Source: Riemerella anatipestifer_F
GTDB lineage: Bacteria > Bacteroidota > Bacteroidia > Flavobacteriales > Weeksellaceae
Length of the DNA stretch: 64,000 nucleotides
NCBI RefSeq assembly: GCF_037861325.1
Contig: NZ_JAFELW010000006.1
Strand: one strand, 5' to 3'
Position numbers and translations under genes: made by a program. The notes below the pieces were generated by a model. The model was not told the origin of the DNA. It searched no databases and worked only from the letters and a program-made list of their open reading frames with translations. This document shows positions 53,134-62,520 of this stretch, piece by piece (positions within the stretch are counted from its first letter, which is position 1; every line of letters begins with the position of its first letter).

Positions 53134-54486
53134 CTAGTTAGCATTAGTACCTTCCCCCGATTCTCTAAAAAAGCTATCATCATAGGTAAGCTCTACCATT
53201 TCTACACTTTTATTATTCATTTTCAGTATTTTAAAATGGTAACTTTCAAAATCAAATTCTTGATTTTCCTCCGGAATTTCTTCTAAACGATGAAGTATAA
53301 AACCAGCCAAAGTATTAAACTCGCCCTCTTCAGGCAATGGTTTTGGTAGAAAATCGTTAATTTCTTCGAGTGGTTGTGTGGCTTTAACCCAATAAGTATT
53401 TTCTCCTATTTTATCTACTATCTTTTCTTCTTCATCTTCCTCATCTTGTATCTCTCCCACCAACTCTTCCAATATATCCTCTAGCGTGATAATACCTTCT
53501 GTACCTCCAAACTCATCTATCACAATAGCAATATGCTGTTTTTTAAGCTGAAAACTCTTCAATAAGTCGGAAATCTTTTTACTTCCAACTACAAAATAAG
53601 CCTCTCTTAAAAAGCCTCTCAAGTCTTCATGAGTAAGCTCTCCTTTGGTTTTAATATAATTTCTAATAATTTCTTTGGTATAGAAAATACCTATCACATT
53701 ATCTATAGAGCCTTCATAAACAGGAATACGAGAGTAGCCACTTTCCATTATAATTTCTATAATTTCACCTATCGAAGTTTCTATATCAATAGATAAAATA
53801 TTCTGGCGTGGCACCATAATCTGCTTTGCAGAATGGTCTGTAAAATCAAAAGCGTTCTTTATAATTTCGTAATTTTCCTCTTCTATCTCACCACCATCAG
53901 CACTTTGCTTTACTAGAAGCTGTAATTCTTCAGTAGAATGTATTTCATGCTCTGAGGCAGGATTTATCTTTATCAGCCTTAAAAAAGCATTAGAAATAGA
54001 GTTCATCAACCATATAAATGGTCTAAAAATATTATAGAACAATTTGAGCGGTGCCGCAATGAACAACGTAGTTTCTTCTGCCTTTCGTATCGCTATAGAT
54101 TTGGGAACCAACTCTCCAAATACTATATGCATCACGGTAATAATAAGGAAACTAAGCACCAAAGATACTGTGGTAACCGTAGTAGTATCTACACTGATAC
54201 TAAAGTACTTAAACAAACCTTCTATAATATGATGAAGTGCACTTTCTCCCACCCAACCTAATGCTAAAGAGGCTAAAGTAATACCCAACTGAGTAGCAGA
54301 AAGATAGGCATCTAAGTTTTTGATAATGTCTTCTGCCTGCTTTGCCATAGCATTACCTTCGGCAGCTTTAATTTGAATTTGAGAATAGCGTACTTTAACT
54401 ATTGAGAACTCTGCGGCTACGAAAAAGCCATTTAGTAGAACTAAAAAAATTGCGATAAAAATTTTGACTATACTGTCGGGATCCAT
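53134..54486 (-). CDS. CNNM/CBS-domain hemolysin-family (CorC-like) transporter
   Basis: 450 residues. The N-terminal CNNM domain (about 1-180) has four hydrophobic segments and LSATQLGITLASLALGW. A CBS pair (about 215-345, with YSRIPVYEG and DEFGGTEGIITLEDILEELVGEI) and a C-terminal CorC/HlyC domain (about 350-440) follow. Proteins of this kind export Mg2+ or Co2+; 'hemolysin' is a historic name. A -7 box TATCTTTG on the minus strand is at 54513-54520. It begins a likely transcript with clpS. Confidence 0.93.
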   Translation of the reverse strand: MDPDSIVKIFIAIFLVLLNGFFVAAEFSIVKVRYSQIQIKAAEGNAMAKQAEDIIKNLDAYLSATQLGITLASLALGWVGESALHHIIEGLFKYFSISVDTTTVTTVSLVLSFLIITVMHIVFGELVPKSIAIRKAEETTLFIAAPLKLFYNIFRPFIWLMNSISNAFLRLIKINPASEHEIHSTEELQLLVKQSADGGEIEEENYEIIKNAFDFTDHSAKQIMVPRQNILSIDIETSIGEIIEIIMESGYSRIPVYEGSIDNVIGIFYTKEIIRNYIKTKGELTHEDLRGFLREAYFVVGSKKISDLLKSFQLKKQHIAIVIDEFGGTEGIITLEDILEELVGEIQDEEDEEEKIVDKIGENTYWVKATQPLEEINDFLPKPLPEEGEFNTLAGFILHRLEEIPEENQEFDFESYHFKILKMNNKSVEMVELTYDDSFFRESGEGTNAN

Positions 54487-54591
54487 TTAATTTTATAAAT
54501 TATAGTGATATGCAAAGATAAATATTTTTTTAACAACAATATATAATCTCTATAATTTTCAGCAATATTGTATTTGTAACATCATATAATG

Positions 54592-54628
54592 CAAAAAGGT
54601 ACTAGAAAAATTTCTAATACCTTTTTAT
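54592..54628 (-). terminator. Terminator of the atp operon
   Basis: Imperfect stem (AAAAAGGTA..TAGAAA with TTTCTA..TACCTTTTT) just after atpG on the minus strand, with T-runs. A 160-nt gap separates it from the CBS-domain gene. Confidence 0.8.
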
Positions 54629-54648
54629 TATTTATTTTAAACTAACTA

Positions 54649-55518
54649 TTATCCGTTCTTAAGAGCCTCAGCACCAGAAACAATCTCTAAAATTTCATTA
54701 GTAATAGCTGCCTGACGGGCTTTATTATAGTAAATTACTAATTCATTCTTAAGAGCTTGAGCGTTATCTGTTGCCTTATGCATTGCTGTCATCCTAGCTC
54801 CGTGTTCTGAAGCGATAGAATCCAAAACAGCTTTATACACTTGAGTTTTTATAGACTTAGGGATAAGTACATCTAAAATCTCATTTCTATTTGGTTCGAA
54901 AAGATAATCAGTTTCTATAGCTTTATCACCTTCTTCAGAATCCTTAATTGCTATAGGCAAAAGTTTTTCCGTTTGTACTGTTTGAGTAGCAGCATTCAAG
55001 AATTTGTTATAAATAAGATACACTTCATCAAATCTCTCCTCACGGAAATCTTTCATCACTCCATAAACAATATTAGCAACTACTTCGAAGCTGAGATTAT
55101 CAAAGATATGGCTTTCATTACTATATGGAGTTTTAATCTTCTTTACTGCATCATAAACCTTCTTACCTATAGTAATCACCTCTACCTTCTTATCAGAATT
55201 TTGTGATAACTGAGCATTAAGCTCTTTAATAATAGAAGAGTTGAATGCTCCTGCTAAACCTCTGTTAGAAGATATTGCAATATACAATACTCTCTTTACT
55301 TCTCTTTGTTTAGCGTAGATAGAAACCTTATCTGCATCTGAACTTGTATTTACATTCTCAATAATTTCCTGTAACTTTTCAGAATAAGGTCTCAACATCA
55401 CGATGGCATCTTGTGCTTTCTTTAGTTTCGCAGCGGAAACCATTTTCATCGCACTTGTAATCTGCATCGTAGAAGAGATGGAAGTTATTCGCCCTCGTAT
55501 TTCTTTTAAATTTGCCAT
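54649..55518 (-). CDS. atpG: ATP synthase gamma subunit
   Basis: 289 residues, the rotary shaft of the F1 sector. N-terminal helix MANLKEIRGRITSISSTMQITSAMKMVSAAKL and C-terminal RQAAITNEILEIVSGAEAL are family marks (the first of these is a stretch only partly quoted here by its key ends). Last gene of the operon. No atpD or atpC follows, as is usual in Bacteroidota where these form a separate operon. A hairpin sits between atpA and atpG. Confidence 0.97.
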   Translation of the reverse strand: MANLKEIRGRITSISSTMQITSAMKMVSAAKLKKAQDAIVMLRPYSEKLQEIIENVNTSSDADKVSIYAKQREVKRVLYIAISSNRGLAGAFNSSIIKELNAQLSQNSDKKVEVITIGKKVYDAVKKIKTPYSNESHIFDNLSFEVVANIVYGVMKDFREERFDEVYLIYNKFLNAATQTVQTEKLLPIAIKDSEEGDKAIETDYLFEPNRNEILDVLIPKSIKTQVYKAVLDSIASEHGARMTAMHKATDNAQALKNELVIYYNKARQAAITNEILEIVSGAEALKNG

Positions 55519-55543
55519 ATTTTATGGATTCAAAATTTAAAAC

Positions 55544-55575
55544 TCCGAGTTTAAAAATTATTTTCTAAACTCGGA
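55544..55575 (-). promoter_or_regulatory. Intergenic hairpin between atpA and atpG
   Basis: Perfect 10-bp stem TCCGAGTTTA/TAAACTCGGA (55544-55553 with 55566-55575), 12-nt loop. On the transcribed strand it is followed by a T-rich stretch. Possible attenuator or mRNA stabiliser. Confidence 0.6.
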
Positions 55576-55589
55576 ATTATGAGTTATTT

Positions 55590-57167
55590 TTAGTTATACT
55601 TAGATGCTAAATCATTAGCAGCTTGTCTTAGCACACCTGTAATTTCATCATCAATTTTACCAGCCTTAATTTTAGCCATAGTGTCAGGGTGCTTAGATCT
55701 CAAGAATTCTACATATTCTTTTTGGAACTCTTTAACCTTATTTACAGGTACATTTCTCAATAAGTTTTCTGTACCCGCGTAAATCATCGCCACTTGGCTA
55801 TCTACAGGTAGTGGAGAGTTTACTGGTTGCTTAAGAATTTCCACATTTTTCTCACCTTTTGTGATTACCGCTAAAGTTGCAGCATCAAGGTCAGAACCGA
55901 ATTTAGCAAACGCTTCTAATTCTTTATATTGTGCTTGGTCTAACTTAAGTGTACCTGATACTTTTTTCATTGATTTAATCTGAGCGTTACCTCCTACTCT
56001 AGATACAGAGATACCTACATTGATTGCAGGACGCACCCCAGAGTTAAATAAATCTGACTCTAAGAATATCTGTCCATCTGTAATAGAGATTACGTTAGTA
56101 GGGATATAAGCAGATACGTCTCCCGCTTGAGTTTCAATAATTGGTAATGCAGTAAGAGAACCTCCTCCTTTAACGATTGGTTTTAAAGAATCAGGAAGAT
56201 CGTTCATTTGCTTAGCAATACTATCATCAGCAATTACCTTAGCAGCTCTTTCTAAAAGTCTAGAGTGTAAGTAGAATACGTCCCCTGGATAAGCCTCACG
56301 ACCTGGTGGTCTTCTTAATAAAAGTGAAAGCTCACGGTAAGCTACTGCTTGCTTAGATAAATCATCATAAACGATAAGAGCAGGACGACCTGTATCACGG
56401 AAGTACTCTCCAATAGCAGCACCTGCCATAGGAGCATACACCTGCATAGGTGAAGGGTCTGAAGCATTAGCTGCTACTACTACTGTATAAGCCATAGCTC
56501 CTTTATCCTCTAATGTTTTAACAATTTGTGCTACAGTAGAACCTTTTTGACCTACTGCAACATAAATACAGAATACAGGTTCACCAGCATCGTAAAACTC
56601 TTTTTGGTTAAGAATCGTATCTATCGCTACAGTAGTTTTACCTGTTTGACGGTCACCAATGATAAGCTCTCTCTGACCTCTTCCGATAGGAATCATAGAG
56701 TCAACCGCTACGATACCTGTTTGCAAAGGCTCATTAACTGGCTGTCTGTAGATAACCCCTGGTGCTTTTCTTTCCAAAGGCATCTCATAAAGCTCTCCTC
56801 CGATAGGACCTTTACCATCTATAGGGTTACCTAGAGTATCTACAACTCTTCCCAACATACCCTCTCCTACTTTGATAGAAGAAATTCTGTTAGTTCTTTT
56901 AACAGTATCCCCTTCTTTTACTTGTTTAGACTCTCCTAGTAGAGCAACCCCTACATTATCTTCTTCTAAGTTTAATACAATTCCTTCAATACCACTTTCA
57001 AATTTAACAAGCTCACCGTATTGTACATTTTCTAGTCCATATACACGAGCAATACCGTCTCCTATTTGAAGCACTGTACCTACCTCCTCAACATTAGATT
57101 GAGTATCAAAATTTGCTAATTGCTGTTTTAAAATTGCAGATACTTCTGCTGGATTTATTTCTGCCAT
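55590..57167 (-). CDS. atpA: ATP synthase alpha subunit
   Basis: 525 residues. Non-catalytic nucleotide-binding F1 subunit. P-loop GDRQTGKT near residue 175 and the block SLLLRRPPGREAYPGDVFY. Normal length and domain order. It starts 17 nt after atpH ends. Confidence 0.98.
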   Translation of the reverse strand: MAEINPAEVSAILKQQLANFDTQSNVEEVGTVLQIGDGIARVYGLENVQYGELVKFESGIEGIVLNLEEDNVGVALLGESKQVKEGDTVKRTNRISSIKVGEGMLGRVVDTLGNPIDGKGPIGGELYEMPLERKAPGVIYRQPVNEPLQTGIVAVDSMIPIGRGQRELIIGDRQTGKTTVAIDTILNQKEFYDAGEPVFCIYVAVGQKGSTVAQIVKTLEDKGAMAYTVVVAANASDPSPMQVYAPMAGAAIGEYFRDTGRPALIVYDDLSKQAVAYRELSLLLRRPPGREAYPGDVFYLHSRLLERAAKVIADDSIAKQMNDLPDSLKPIVKGGGSLTALPIIETQAGDVSAYIPTNVISITDGQIFLESDLFNSGVRPAINVGISVSRVGGNAQIKSMKKVSGTLKLDQAQYKELEAFAKFGSDLDAATLAVITKGEKNVEILKQPVNSPLPVDSQVAMIYAGTENLLRNVPVNKVKEFQKEYVEFLRSKHPDTMAKIKAGKIDDEITGVLRQAANDLASKYN

Positions 57168-57184
57168 TGTATGGTTATTTTTTC

Positions 57185-57724
57185 TTAATTCAACTGAAAT
57201 TCTTTTTTCATCTGAGCCAACTTAGTTCTTACTGAAGTATCTAACTGTTGGTCTCCTACTCTCAAAACATACCCACCTAATAAATCTGGATTTACATTGA
57301 TTTTTAAATCATGAGATGCTCCAGAGTTCACAAGACTAGATGATTTTAATATTTTATCAATATTTTCTTGAGAAAGAGAAGCCGCAGTTGTCAAAGTAAT
57401 TCTTTGTACTCCATTGATATCTTCTACTTTATCTATAAAATCTTGTGCTATAAACTTAAGCTGAGCCTCTCTACCTTGACGGATAACTAACGAAATTAAA
57501 TTCTGACTAGTAGCACTAAGTCCTTTAAAAATTTCTTTAGCCACCGCTATTTTTTTCTTATAGTCAATGAAAGGTGTTTGTAAAAAACGGTTAAGCTCTT
57601 TACTCTCACTCATAATCTTAACTACAGCTTTCATATCAGAAAACACAGTAGAGGTTTGCTGAGACTCTTGGGCAAAATCCAAAAGACCCTTAGCATATCT
57701 TTTGGCTACTTTAGATGTTCTCAT
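57185..57724 (-). CDS. atpH: ATP synthase delta subunit
   Basis: 179 residues, the F1 delta (OSCP) that ties the stator to F1. It opens with SKVAKRYAKGLLDFAQ and ends with a C-terminal domain GGYVLRVGDQQLDTSVRTKL, a clear family mark. It follows atpF by 2 nt. Confidence 0.95.
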   Translation of the reverse strand: MRTSKVAKRYAKGLLDFAQESQQTSTVFSDMKAVVKIMSESKELNRFLQTPFIDYKKKIAVAKEIFKGLSATSQNLISLVIRQGREAQLKFIAQDFIDKVEDINGVQRITLTTAASLSQENIDKILKSSSLVNSGASHDLKINVNPDLLGGYVLRVGDQQLDTSVRTKLAQMKKEFQLN

Positions 57725-57726
57725 TT

Positions 57727-58221
57727 TTAGTTAAGATTAGATTGATTCAACATGTTCTCTACTAAAGCATTTTGAGCTTCAGTACTATCTAATTTTTGTT
57801 TAAGAATAGTTTCGGCTATATTTAGAGATAAAGCACCCACTTGGTTTTTAATATCAGCCATAGCCGCAGATTTTTCTGCTGCTATTGATTGCTTCGCAGC
57901 TGCAATCATTTTATCACCTTCTACTTTAGCTACCTCTTTAGCTTCATTTACAATTCTATCCTTAATCTCTCTAGCTTCTTTTAGTATAGCATCTCTTTCT
58001 ACCTTAGCTTCACGAATAATTCTCTCATTATCCGCTTTTAAATCTTCCATCTCCTTTTTAGCTAATTTTGCTTGGTTCAAAGCATCTACAATAGAAGTCT
58101 CTCTATCATTAACCGTTTTAAGGATAGGTTTCCATGCAAACTTAGATAGTAAAAGTACTAAAATAAGGAAAACCACTAAAGACCATATAAGGTTACCTTC
58201 TGAAGGAATTAATAAATCCAT
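57727..58221 (-). CDS. atpF: ATP synthase b subunit
   Basis: 164 residues: a single N-terminal membrane helix (about 10-27), then a long Lys/Glu/Ala-rich coiled coil that forms the stator stalk. Marks such as NDRETSIVDALNQAKLAKKE near 40-59 are typical. It comes after a hairpin that separates it from atpE, and is 2 nt from atpH. Confidence 0.96.
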   Translation of the reverse strand: MDLLIPSEGNLIWSLVVFLILVLLLSKFAWKPILKTVNDRETSIVDALNQAKLAKKEMEDLKADNERIIREAKVERDAILKEAREIKDRIVNEAKEVAKVEGDKMIAAAKQSIAAEKSAAMADIKNQVGALSLNIAETILKQKLDSTEAQNALVENMLNQSNLN

Positions 58222-58272
58222 ATTATTAAGATATTAATTTATATTGTTATTTAATTTTTCTTAAAATCAAAA

Positions 58273-58306
58273 GAAAAGCGACAGACCAACCGTCTGTACG
58301 CTTTTC
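58273..58306 (-). promoter_or_regulatory. Hairpin downstream of atpE (possible stoichiometry attenuator)
   Basis: GAAAAGCG-ACAGAC pairs with GTCTGT-(A)-CGCTTTTC, 14 bp with one bulge (58273-58286 with 58292-58306). It begins 11 nt after the atpE stop on the transcribed strand and is followed by CTTTTGATTTTAAG. A partial terminator or mRNA stabiliser here would give more atpE message than atpF message. Confidence 0.65.
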
Positions 58307-58316
58307 AGTTTTTAGA

Positions 58317-58526
58317 TTATCCGTTTCCTAGTAATGCTACTACGATACCGAATAGACCAGCACCCTCGATAAGAGCCGCTGCGATAATCATTGCAGTTTG
58401 GATTTTTCCTGATTGCTCTGGTTGTCTAGCAATAGCGTCCATTGCGTGACCACCAATTTTACCAATTCCTAATCCTACACCTAGAACTGCTAAACCAGCT
58501 CCAATTGCTGCGATACTACCTGTCAT
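58317..58526 (-). CDS. atpE: ATP synthase c subunit
   Basis: 69 residues, two membrane helices joined by the polar loop ARQPE. The proton-binding carboxylate is Glu54 in ALIEGAGLFG. Glu is followed by Gly, not Ser/Thr, and helix 1 lacks the Gln of sodium-binding rings, so H+ is the likely ion. Many copies per enzyme are needed, which gives meaning to the hairpin that follows. Confidence 0.96.
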   Translation of the reverse strand: MTGSIAAIGAGLAVLGVGLGIGKIGGHAMDAIARQPEQSGKIQTAMIIAAALIEGAGLFGIVVALLGNG

Positions 58527-58585
58527 AACTTTAAATTTAAAAGGTTGATATTAATTATTTTTTTATTTTCTTTAACTTTATAATT

Positions 58586-59644
58586 TTAATGATGTCCTTC
58601 TTCTACTGCCATTCCTATAAATAGAGCTGTAAGCAGTGTAAAGATATATGCCTGCAAAGCTGCTACCAATAACTCTAATGTGTTTATAAAAAGAGTAAGC
58701 ATGATAGAAACTGGTGCGATAGCATAAGTTTCCATTATGAATATAAGAGATATTAAACTCAAGATTACGATGTGCCCTGCAGTCATATTCGCAAAAAGAC
58801 GAATCATCAACGCAAAAGGCTTGGTAAACATACCTAAAATCTCTACTGGTACCAAGATAACATAAACTAAAGCTTTACCTGCCCACGGCATATTATTCCC
58901 TAGTGGGTCAAATATGTGCGACCAATAAGTCTTTTTACCACTAAACGTTACTATAATAAATGTAAGAACTGCCAACACCATTGTAAAGGCGATATTACCT
59001 GAAACATTGGCTGCACCTGGAATAAGCCCAAGTAAGTTAACAATCCATATAAATAAGAACAGCGTTACTAAATACGGCGTATACTTTAGATACTTTTTAG
59101 TCCCAATATTCTCTAGAGCAATGTCATCTCTCACGAAAAGCACTAAAGGCTCCAAAAATTTAGCTATACCTCTAGGAACTCCATTAGAAGTGTAGCTAGA
59201 CTTAGTAGCAAAAGCTAAAATAATTAGTAAAACGGCAGCTAATAAAGTTTGTGCTACATTTTTAGTTATAGAAAAATCCAATGGTCTTTCATTGGAAGGA
59301 TGCCCATCATGCATCTCTAAAGTACCATTGGCATCAGTTTTGTATACTTTATTATGGTATAACTTATAGTAGTTACCATCTACTTGAGCTACCTCATCCT
59401 CGTGATGACCAAAATGAGATGAAGAAAAAATCTTCAATCCATTATCCCAAAGTATCACAGGTAAAGAAAACCCGATACTTTTATCTCCTTCCCCCCAAAG
59501 ATGCCAACTGTGGGAGTCTGAGATGTGATGCATAATGTCTGGAACTGGATTATACTTCTCTCCAGGTTGTTTAGTCTCGGTAGAGGCATTAGCCCAACCC
59601 ATCGTAAAAATGGTCAACAATAAAATAACTCTCTTGAAGTGCAT
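58586..59644 (-). CDS. atpB: ATP synthase a subunit, long form
   Basis: 352 residues against about 270 in E. coli. The extra part is N-terminal: a signal-like helix (MHFKRVILLLTIFTMGWANA) and about 100 hydrophilic, His-rich residues outside the membrane. The channel half then has five or more helices, with the essential arginine in MIRLFANMTAGH. The long N-terminus is typical of Bacteroidota. Lies 59 nt before atpE. Confidence 0.96.
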   Translation of the reverse strand: MHFKRVILLLTIFTMGWANASTETKQPGEKYNPVPDIMHHISDSHSWHLWGEGDKSIGFSLPVILWDNGLKIFSSSHFGHHEDEVAQVDGNYYKLYHNKVYKTDANGTLEMHDGHPSNERPLDFSITKNVAQTLLAAVLLIILAFATKSSYTSNGVPRGIAKFLEPLVLFVRDDIALENIGTKKYLKYTPYLVTLFLFIWIVNLLGLIPGAANVSGNIAFTMVLAVLTFIIVTFSGKKTYWSHIFDPLGNNMPWAGKALVYVILVPVEILGMFTKPFALMIRLFANMTAGHIVILSLISLIFIMETYAIAPVSIMLTLFINTLELLVAALQAYIFTLLTALFIGMAVEEGHH

Positions 59645-59716
59645 TTTCTTCAGTTTATAATTTCTGCAAAAGTAGGAAATTGATTTTATATTTTCAAATT
59701 AAAAAAAATTAAAATT

Positions 59717-60085
59717 TTATGATTTTTGTTGGCTTTTAAGATTTTTAGAAATTAGACTGATTATCAAAACTGTTTCTATTAAAAGATAGAAAAAATAAAG
59801 CCCCACAGATACCATAAGTTGTTTTTTCAGGTCAGGAAAAACATAAAAAAGATATAAAAAAGCACCCATTTTCAATATCATAAATGCCATATAAACAAAT
59901 CCCATAATATCCTTTTTAAACAGACCAACCCCTCCTACCGTTATAAGACCTAAAAAGTGTAGAAAAGCAATTAGAAAATGTAGTGATAATGGATACTGAA
60001 ACAATAGAGATTGTCCTAGAATACCAAAAACAACCACTATACCATATACTAGAATAGATAGTAAAATTTGACGTGAATATTTCAT
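59717..60085 (-). CDS. Small four-helix membrane protein at the AtpI position (DUF6168-like)
   Basis: 122 residues with four hydrophobic segments (about 5-25, 32-55, 62-82 and 92-113) and a basic tail KNLKSQQKS. In Flavobacteriia a protein of this kind lies just ahead of atpB, where other bacteria have AtpI, and may help c-ring assembly. The function is inferred from position. Its ATG is 4 nt from the -7 box, so it begins the atp transcript almost leaderless. Confidence 0.7.
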   Translation of the reverse strand: MKYSRQILLSILVYGIVVVFGILGQSLLFQYPLSLHFLIAFLHFLGLITVGGVGLFKKDIMGFVYMAFMILKMGAFLYLFYVFPDLKKQLMVSVGLYFFYLLIETVLIISLISKNLKSQQKS

Positions 60086-60089
60086 TCGA

Positions 60090-60120
60090 CAAAAATAGTC
60101 TATTACACAATGATTCCAAA
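60090..60120 (-). promoter_or_regulatory. atp operon promoter
   Basis: On the minus strand TTTG (60117-60120), 19-nt spacer, TATTTTTG (60090-60097), then TCGA and the ATG at 60085. Full consensus, predicted near-leaderless transcript for the seven-gene operon. Confidence 0.75.
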
Positions 60121-60218
60121 AAAATAATTCAATACAAAAATACCTACTTAAATAATAACTCTTATATTTTGATTTTTGAAGGCAATTTTTATTTAATTTT
60201 GCTCCTCATTTTGACAAT

Positions 60219-61436
60219 ATGGAAAAGCCTCATAAGTCTGCTGCTATTAGCTTTATTTTTATCACTCTTCTTATAGACATTACAGGTTGGGGCATCATTA
60301 TACCAGTAGTACCCAAATTGATAGAAGAACTCATCAGTGGAGATATTAGTCTTGCTTCTAAGTATGGAGGCTGGTTAAGTTTCGCTTATGCGGTTATGCA
60401 ATTTATTTTTGCTCCAATATTGGGTAATTTAAGTGACCAGTTTGGACGGCGTCCTATTATCCTATTCTCGCTATTAGGTTTTTCAGCAAACTTTTTTCTA
60501 CAAGCTTGGGCACCTAGCATTTTGTGGTTGTTTATAGGTCGTCTTCTATCTGGTATTACAGGAGCAAGCATCACAACCGCCAGTGCCTACATTGCAGATA
60601 TTAGTACAGAACAAGATCGTTCAAAAAATTTTGGAGTTATTGGAGCTGCATTTGGGCTAGGCTTTATTATTGGTCCCGTACTTGGAGGTGTATTAGGACA
60701 TTACGGTGCCAGAATACCTTTTTTAGCAGCAGGTGTACTTTGCCTTGTTAACTTTCTATACGGTTTTTTTATACTACCTGAAAGTCTTTCCAAAGAACAC
60801 AGACGGAAATTTAATTGGAAAAGAGCTAACCCCATAGGCTCTCTTCTACAGCTAAGAAAATACCCTGAGTTGTATAAACTTATCTTAGCCTGGTTCTTGG
60901 TCTATATTGCCTCCCATGCAGTACAAACTAACTGGGCTTATTTTGGTATTTATAGATTTGGTTGGAGTGAAAAAACAGTGGGGATTTCACTAGGTGTAAT
61001 GGGAGGATTAACAGCTTTGGTGCAAGGCGTTATACTAAGAAAAGTAAATCCTAAAATAGGTAATGAAAGAAGTATCTTTTATGGCATTGGTATGTACAGC
61101 TTAGGAATGTTACTCTTTTCATTTGCTGGAAACAGTTGGATGATGTTTGCCATTCTTGGGATTTATTGTTTCGGAGGGATTGCAGGACCTTCATTACAAT
61201 CCGTTATTTCCACAAAAGTATCTGCGAGTGAGCAAGGCGACCTACAAGGAGCTCTTACCAGCATTATTAGCCTCACGAGTATTATTGGTCCGCCTCTTAT
61301 GACGAATATTTTTTACTATTTCACTCATAACGATGCACCTTTTAAGTTTGCTGGTGCTCCTTTCTTTGTTGGATTTATTTTAATGAGTATTAGCACCTAT
61401 ATAGTTTACCATGGATTTTATAAAAATAAAAAATAA
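60219..61436 (+). CDS. MFS transporter of the TetA-like/TCR family
   Basis: 405 residues with 12 predicted membrane helices. Motif A is GNLSDQFGRRPI (about residues 69-80), and a TCR/Tet-type motif C lies in GLGFIIGPVLGG (about 147-158). The family exports drugs such as tetracycline or other small molecules, but a specific substrate cannot be given, and a housekeeping role is as likely as resistance. A promoter with TTTG (60168-60171) and TAATTTTG (60194-60201) lies upstream. It is followed by tatA, 38 nt later. Confidence 0.88.
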   Translation: MEKPHKSAAISFIFITLLIDITGWGIIIPVVPKLIEELISGDISLASKYGGWLSFAYAVMQFIFAPILGNLSDQFGRRPIILFSLLGFSANFFLQAWAPSILWLFIGRLLSGITGASITTASAYIADISTEQDRSKNFGVIGAAFGLGFIIGPVLGGVLGHYGARIPFLAAGVLCLVNFLYGFFILPESLSKEHRRKFNWKRANPIGSLLQLRKYPELYKLILAWFLVYIASHAVQTNWAYFGIYRFGWSEKTVGISLGVMGGLTALVQGVILRKVNPKIGNERSIFYGIGMYSLGMLLFSFAGNSWMMFAILGIYCFGGIAGPSLQSVISTKVSASEQGDLQGALTSIISLTSIIGPPLMTNIFYYFTHNDAPFKFAGAPFFVGFILMSISTYIVYHGFYKNKK

Positions 61437-61474
61437 TTTTTTTCGTTTCATACTTTTATTTGTAATTTAGCAGA

Positions 61475-61816
61475 ATGGATTTTAGTTTTAGTGAAATGTT
61501 AGTAATAGCACTAGTAGTATTAGTGCTTTTTGGACCTAAAAAGATCCCGGAAATAGCTCGTGGGTTAGGTGAAGGTGTTAGAAAAATGAAGTCTGCAATG
61601 GAAGACATCAAAACCGAAATCATGAAGGAGACAGACAACCCTGTATCTGAAATAAAAAAGGAAATTGAGCAGGTAAAACAATCTGTACAAGAAGTAAATC
61701 CTTTGAACGATATTAAGAAAGACCTTACCGAGGCGACCAACGATATTGTAAATCTAGATAAAAAAACTAGTATATCACAACTAGACGACGCTCACGAAGG
61801 GCCTGTAAGCAGATAG
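61475..61816 (+). CDS. tatA: Twin-arginine translocase subunit TatA/TatB
   Basis: 113 residues: an N-terminal membrane helix (about 5-20), then FGPKKIPEIARGLGEG amphipathic helix (19-34) and an acidic Lys/Glu-rich tail. This is the TatA/E/B plan for export of folded proteins. FGPK after the helix fits TatA, although a longer tail than the usual 60-90 residues is TatB-like. tatC is not adjacent. PAP2 phosphatase starts 6 nt after its stop. Confidence 0.88.
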   Translation: MDFSFSEMLVIALVVLVLFGPKKIPEIARGLGEGVRKMKSAMEDIKTEIMKETDNPVSEIKKEIEQVKQSVQEVNPLNDIKKDLTEATNDIVNLDKKTSISQLDDAHEGPVSR

Positions 61817-61822
61817 AGTAAT

Positions 61823-62383
61823 ATGCACAAAATCATAGAGCTTGACCAATCTCTCTTTCTTTATCTAAATGGATTAGGTAATGCCTATTTTGACACCTTT
61901 TGGGTTATGGTATCAGGCAAACTTACTTGGTTGCCTCTCTATTTTATATTTTTATATCTCATCATAAAAAACTACGAGAAGAAAAAAGTCATTTATATCC
62001 TTCTATTTATTACTCTAGGAATTATTACTTCCGACCAGATTGCTAATATTTTTAAAATAGGAGTTCATAGATTTCGTCCGTGCCACGAACCACTCTTAGA
62101 GGGATTAGTAAGAGAAGTAAAGTGCGGTGGACCTTTTGGTTTTTATTCAGCACACGCTTCTAACAGCTTCTTTATAGCTTCTTTTATGAATCTTCTTTTT
62201 TCAAAAAAGATTAGATTTTTCGGTTTAATGGTATTTGCTTGGGCATCTTTTGTAGCTTATAGTAGAATCTATTTAGGAGTTCATTATCCATTAGATATTA
62301 TTTACGGAGCAATGGTAGGTTTTCTCTTAGGTGGCTTTTTTGGAAGCTTGGCACTTTATGCGAGCAGACCTAAAAAGCTTTAA
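61823..62383 (+). CDS. PAP2-family membrane phosphatase
   Basis: 186 residues with five to six hydrophobic segments. The three phosphatase motifs are visible: KIGVHRFRP (Lys78, Arg85-Pro86), GFYSAHAS (Ser109, His111) in place of PSGH, and SRIYLGVHYPLD (Arg148, His154, Asp158). The variant second motif is common in Bacteroidota. Likely substrates are undecaprenyl pyrophosphate or phosphatidic acid, and it faces the periplasm. Cotranscribed with tatA. A terminator is not obvious after it. Confidence 0.9.
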   Translation: MHKIIELDQSLFLYLNGLGNAYFDTFWVMVSGKLTWLPLYFIFLYLIIKNYEKKKVIYILLFITLGIITSDQIANIFKIGVHRFRPCHEPLLEGLVREVKCGGPFGFYSAHASNSFFIASFMNLLFSKKIRFFGLMVFAWASFVAYSRIYLGVHYPLDIIYGAMVGFLLGGFFGSLALYASRPKKL

Positions 62384-62478
62384 TCACTCTTTTTCTTTTA
62401 GAAATTAAGTAAGAATACAAAAAAACAAAACTAATAATCAGTTAGTTACAAAAAATAAAAATATTTCAACTCTATTTT

Positions 62479-62509
62479 TTTGGTAAATAAAAAAATCGTC
62501 GTATATTTG
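62479..62509 (+). promoter_or_regulatory. Promoter of the initiator tRNA
   Basis: TTTG at 62479-62482, 19-nt spacer, TATATTTG at 62502-62509, 11 nt ahead of the tRNA. Good consensus. Confidence 0.8.
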
Positions 62510-62520
62510 CACCACAATAT

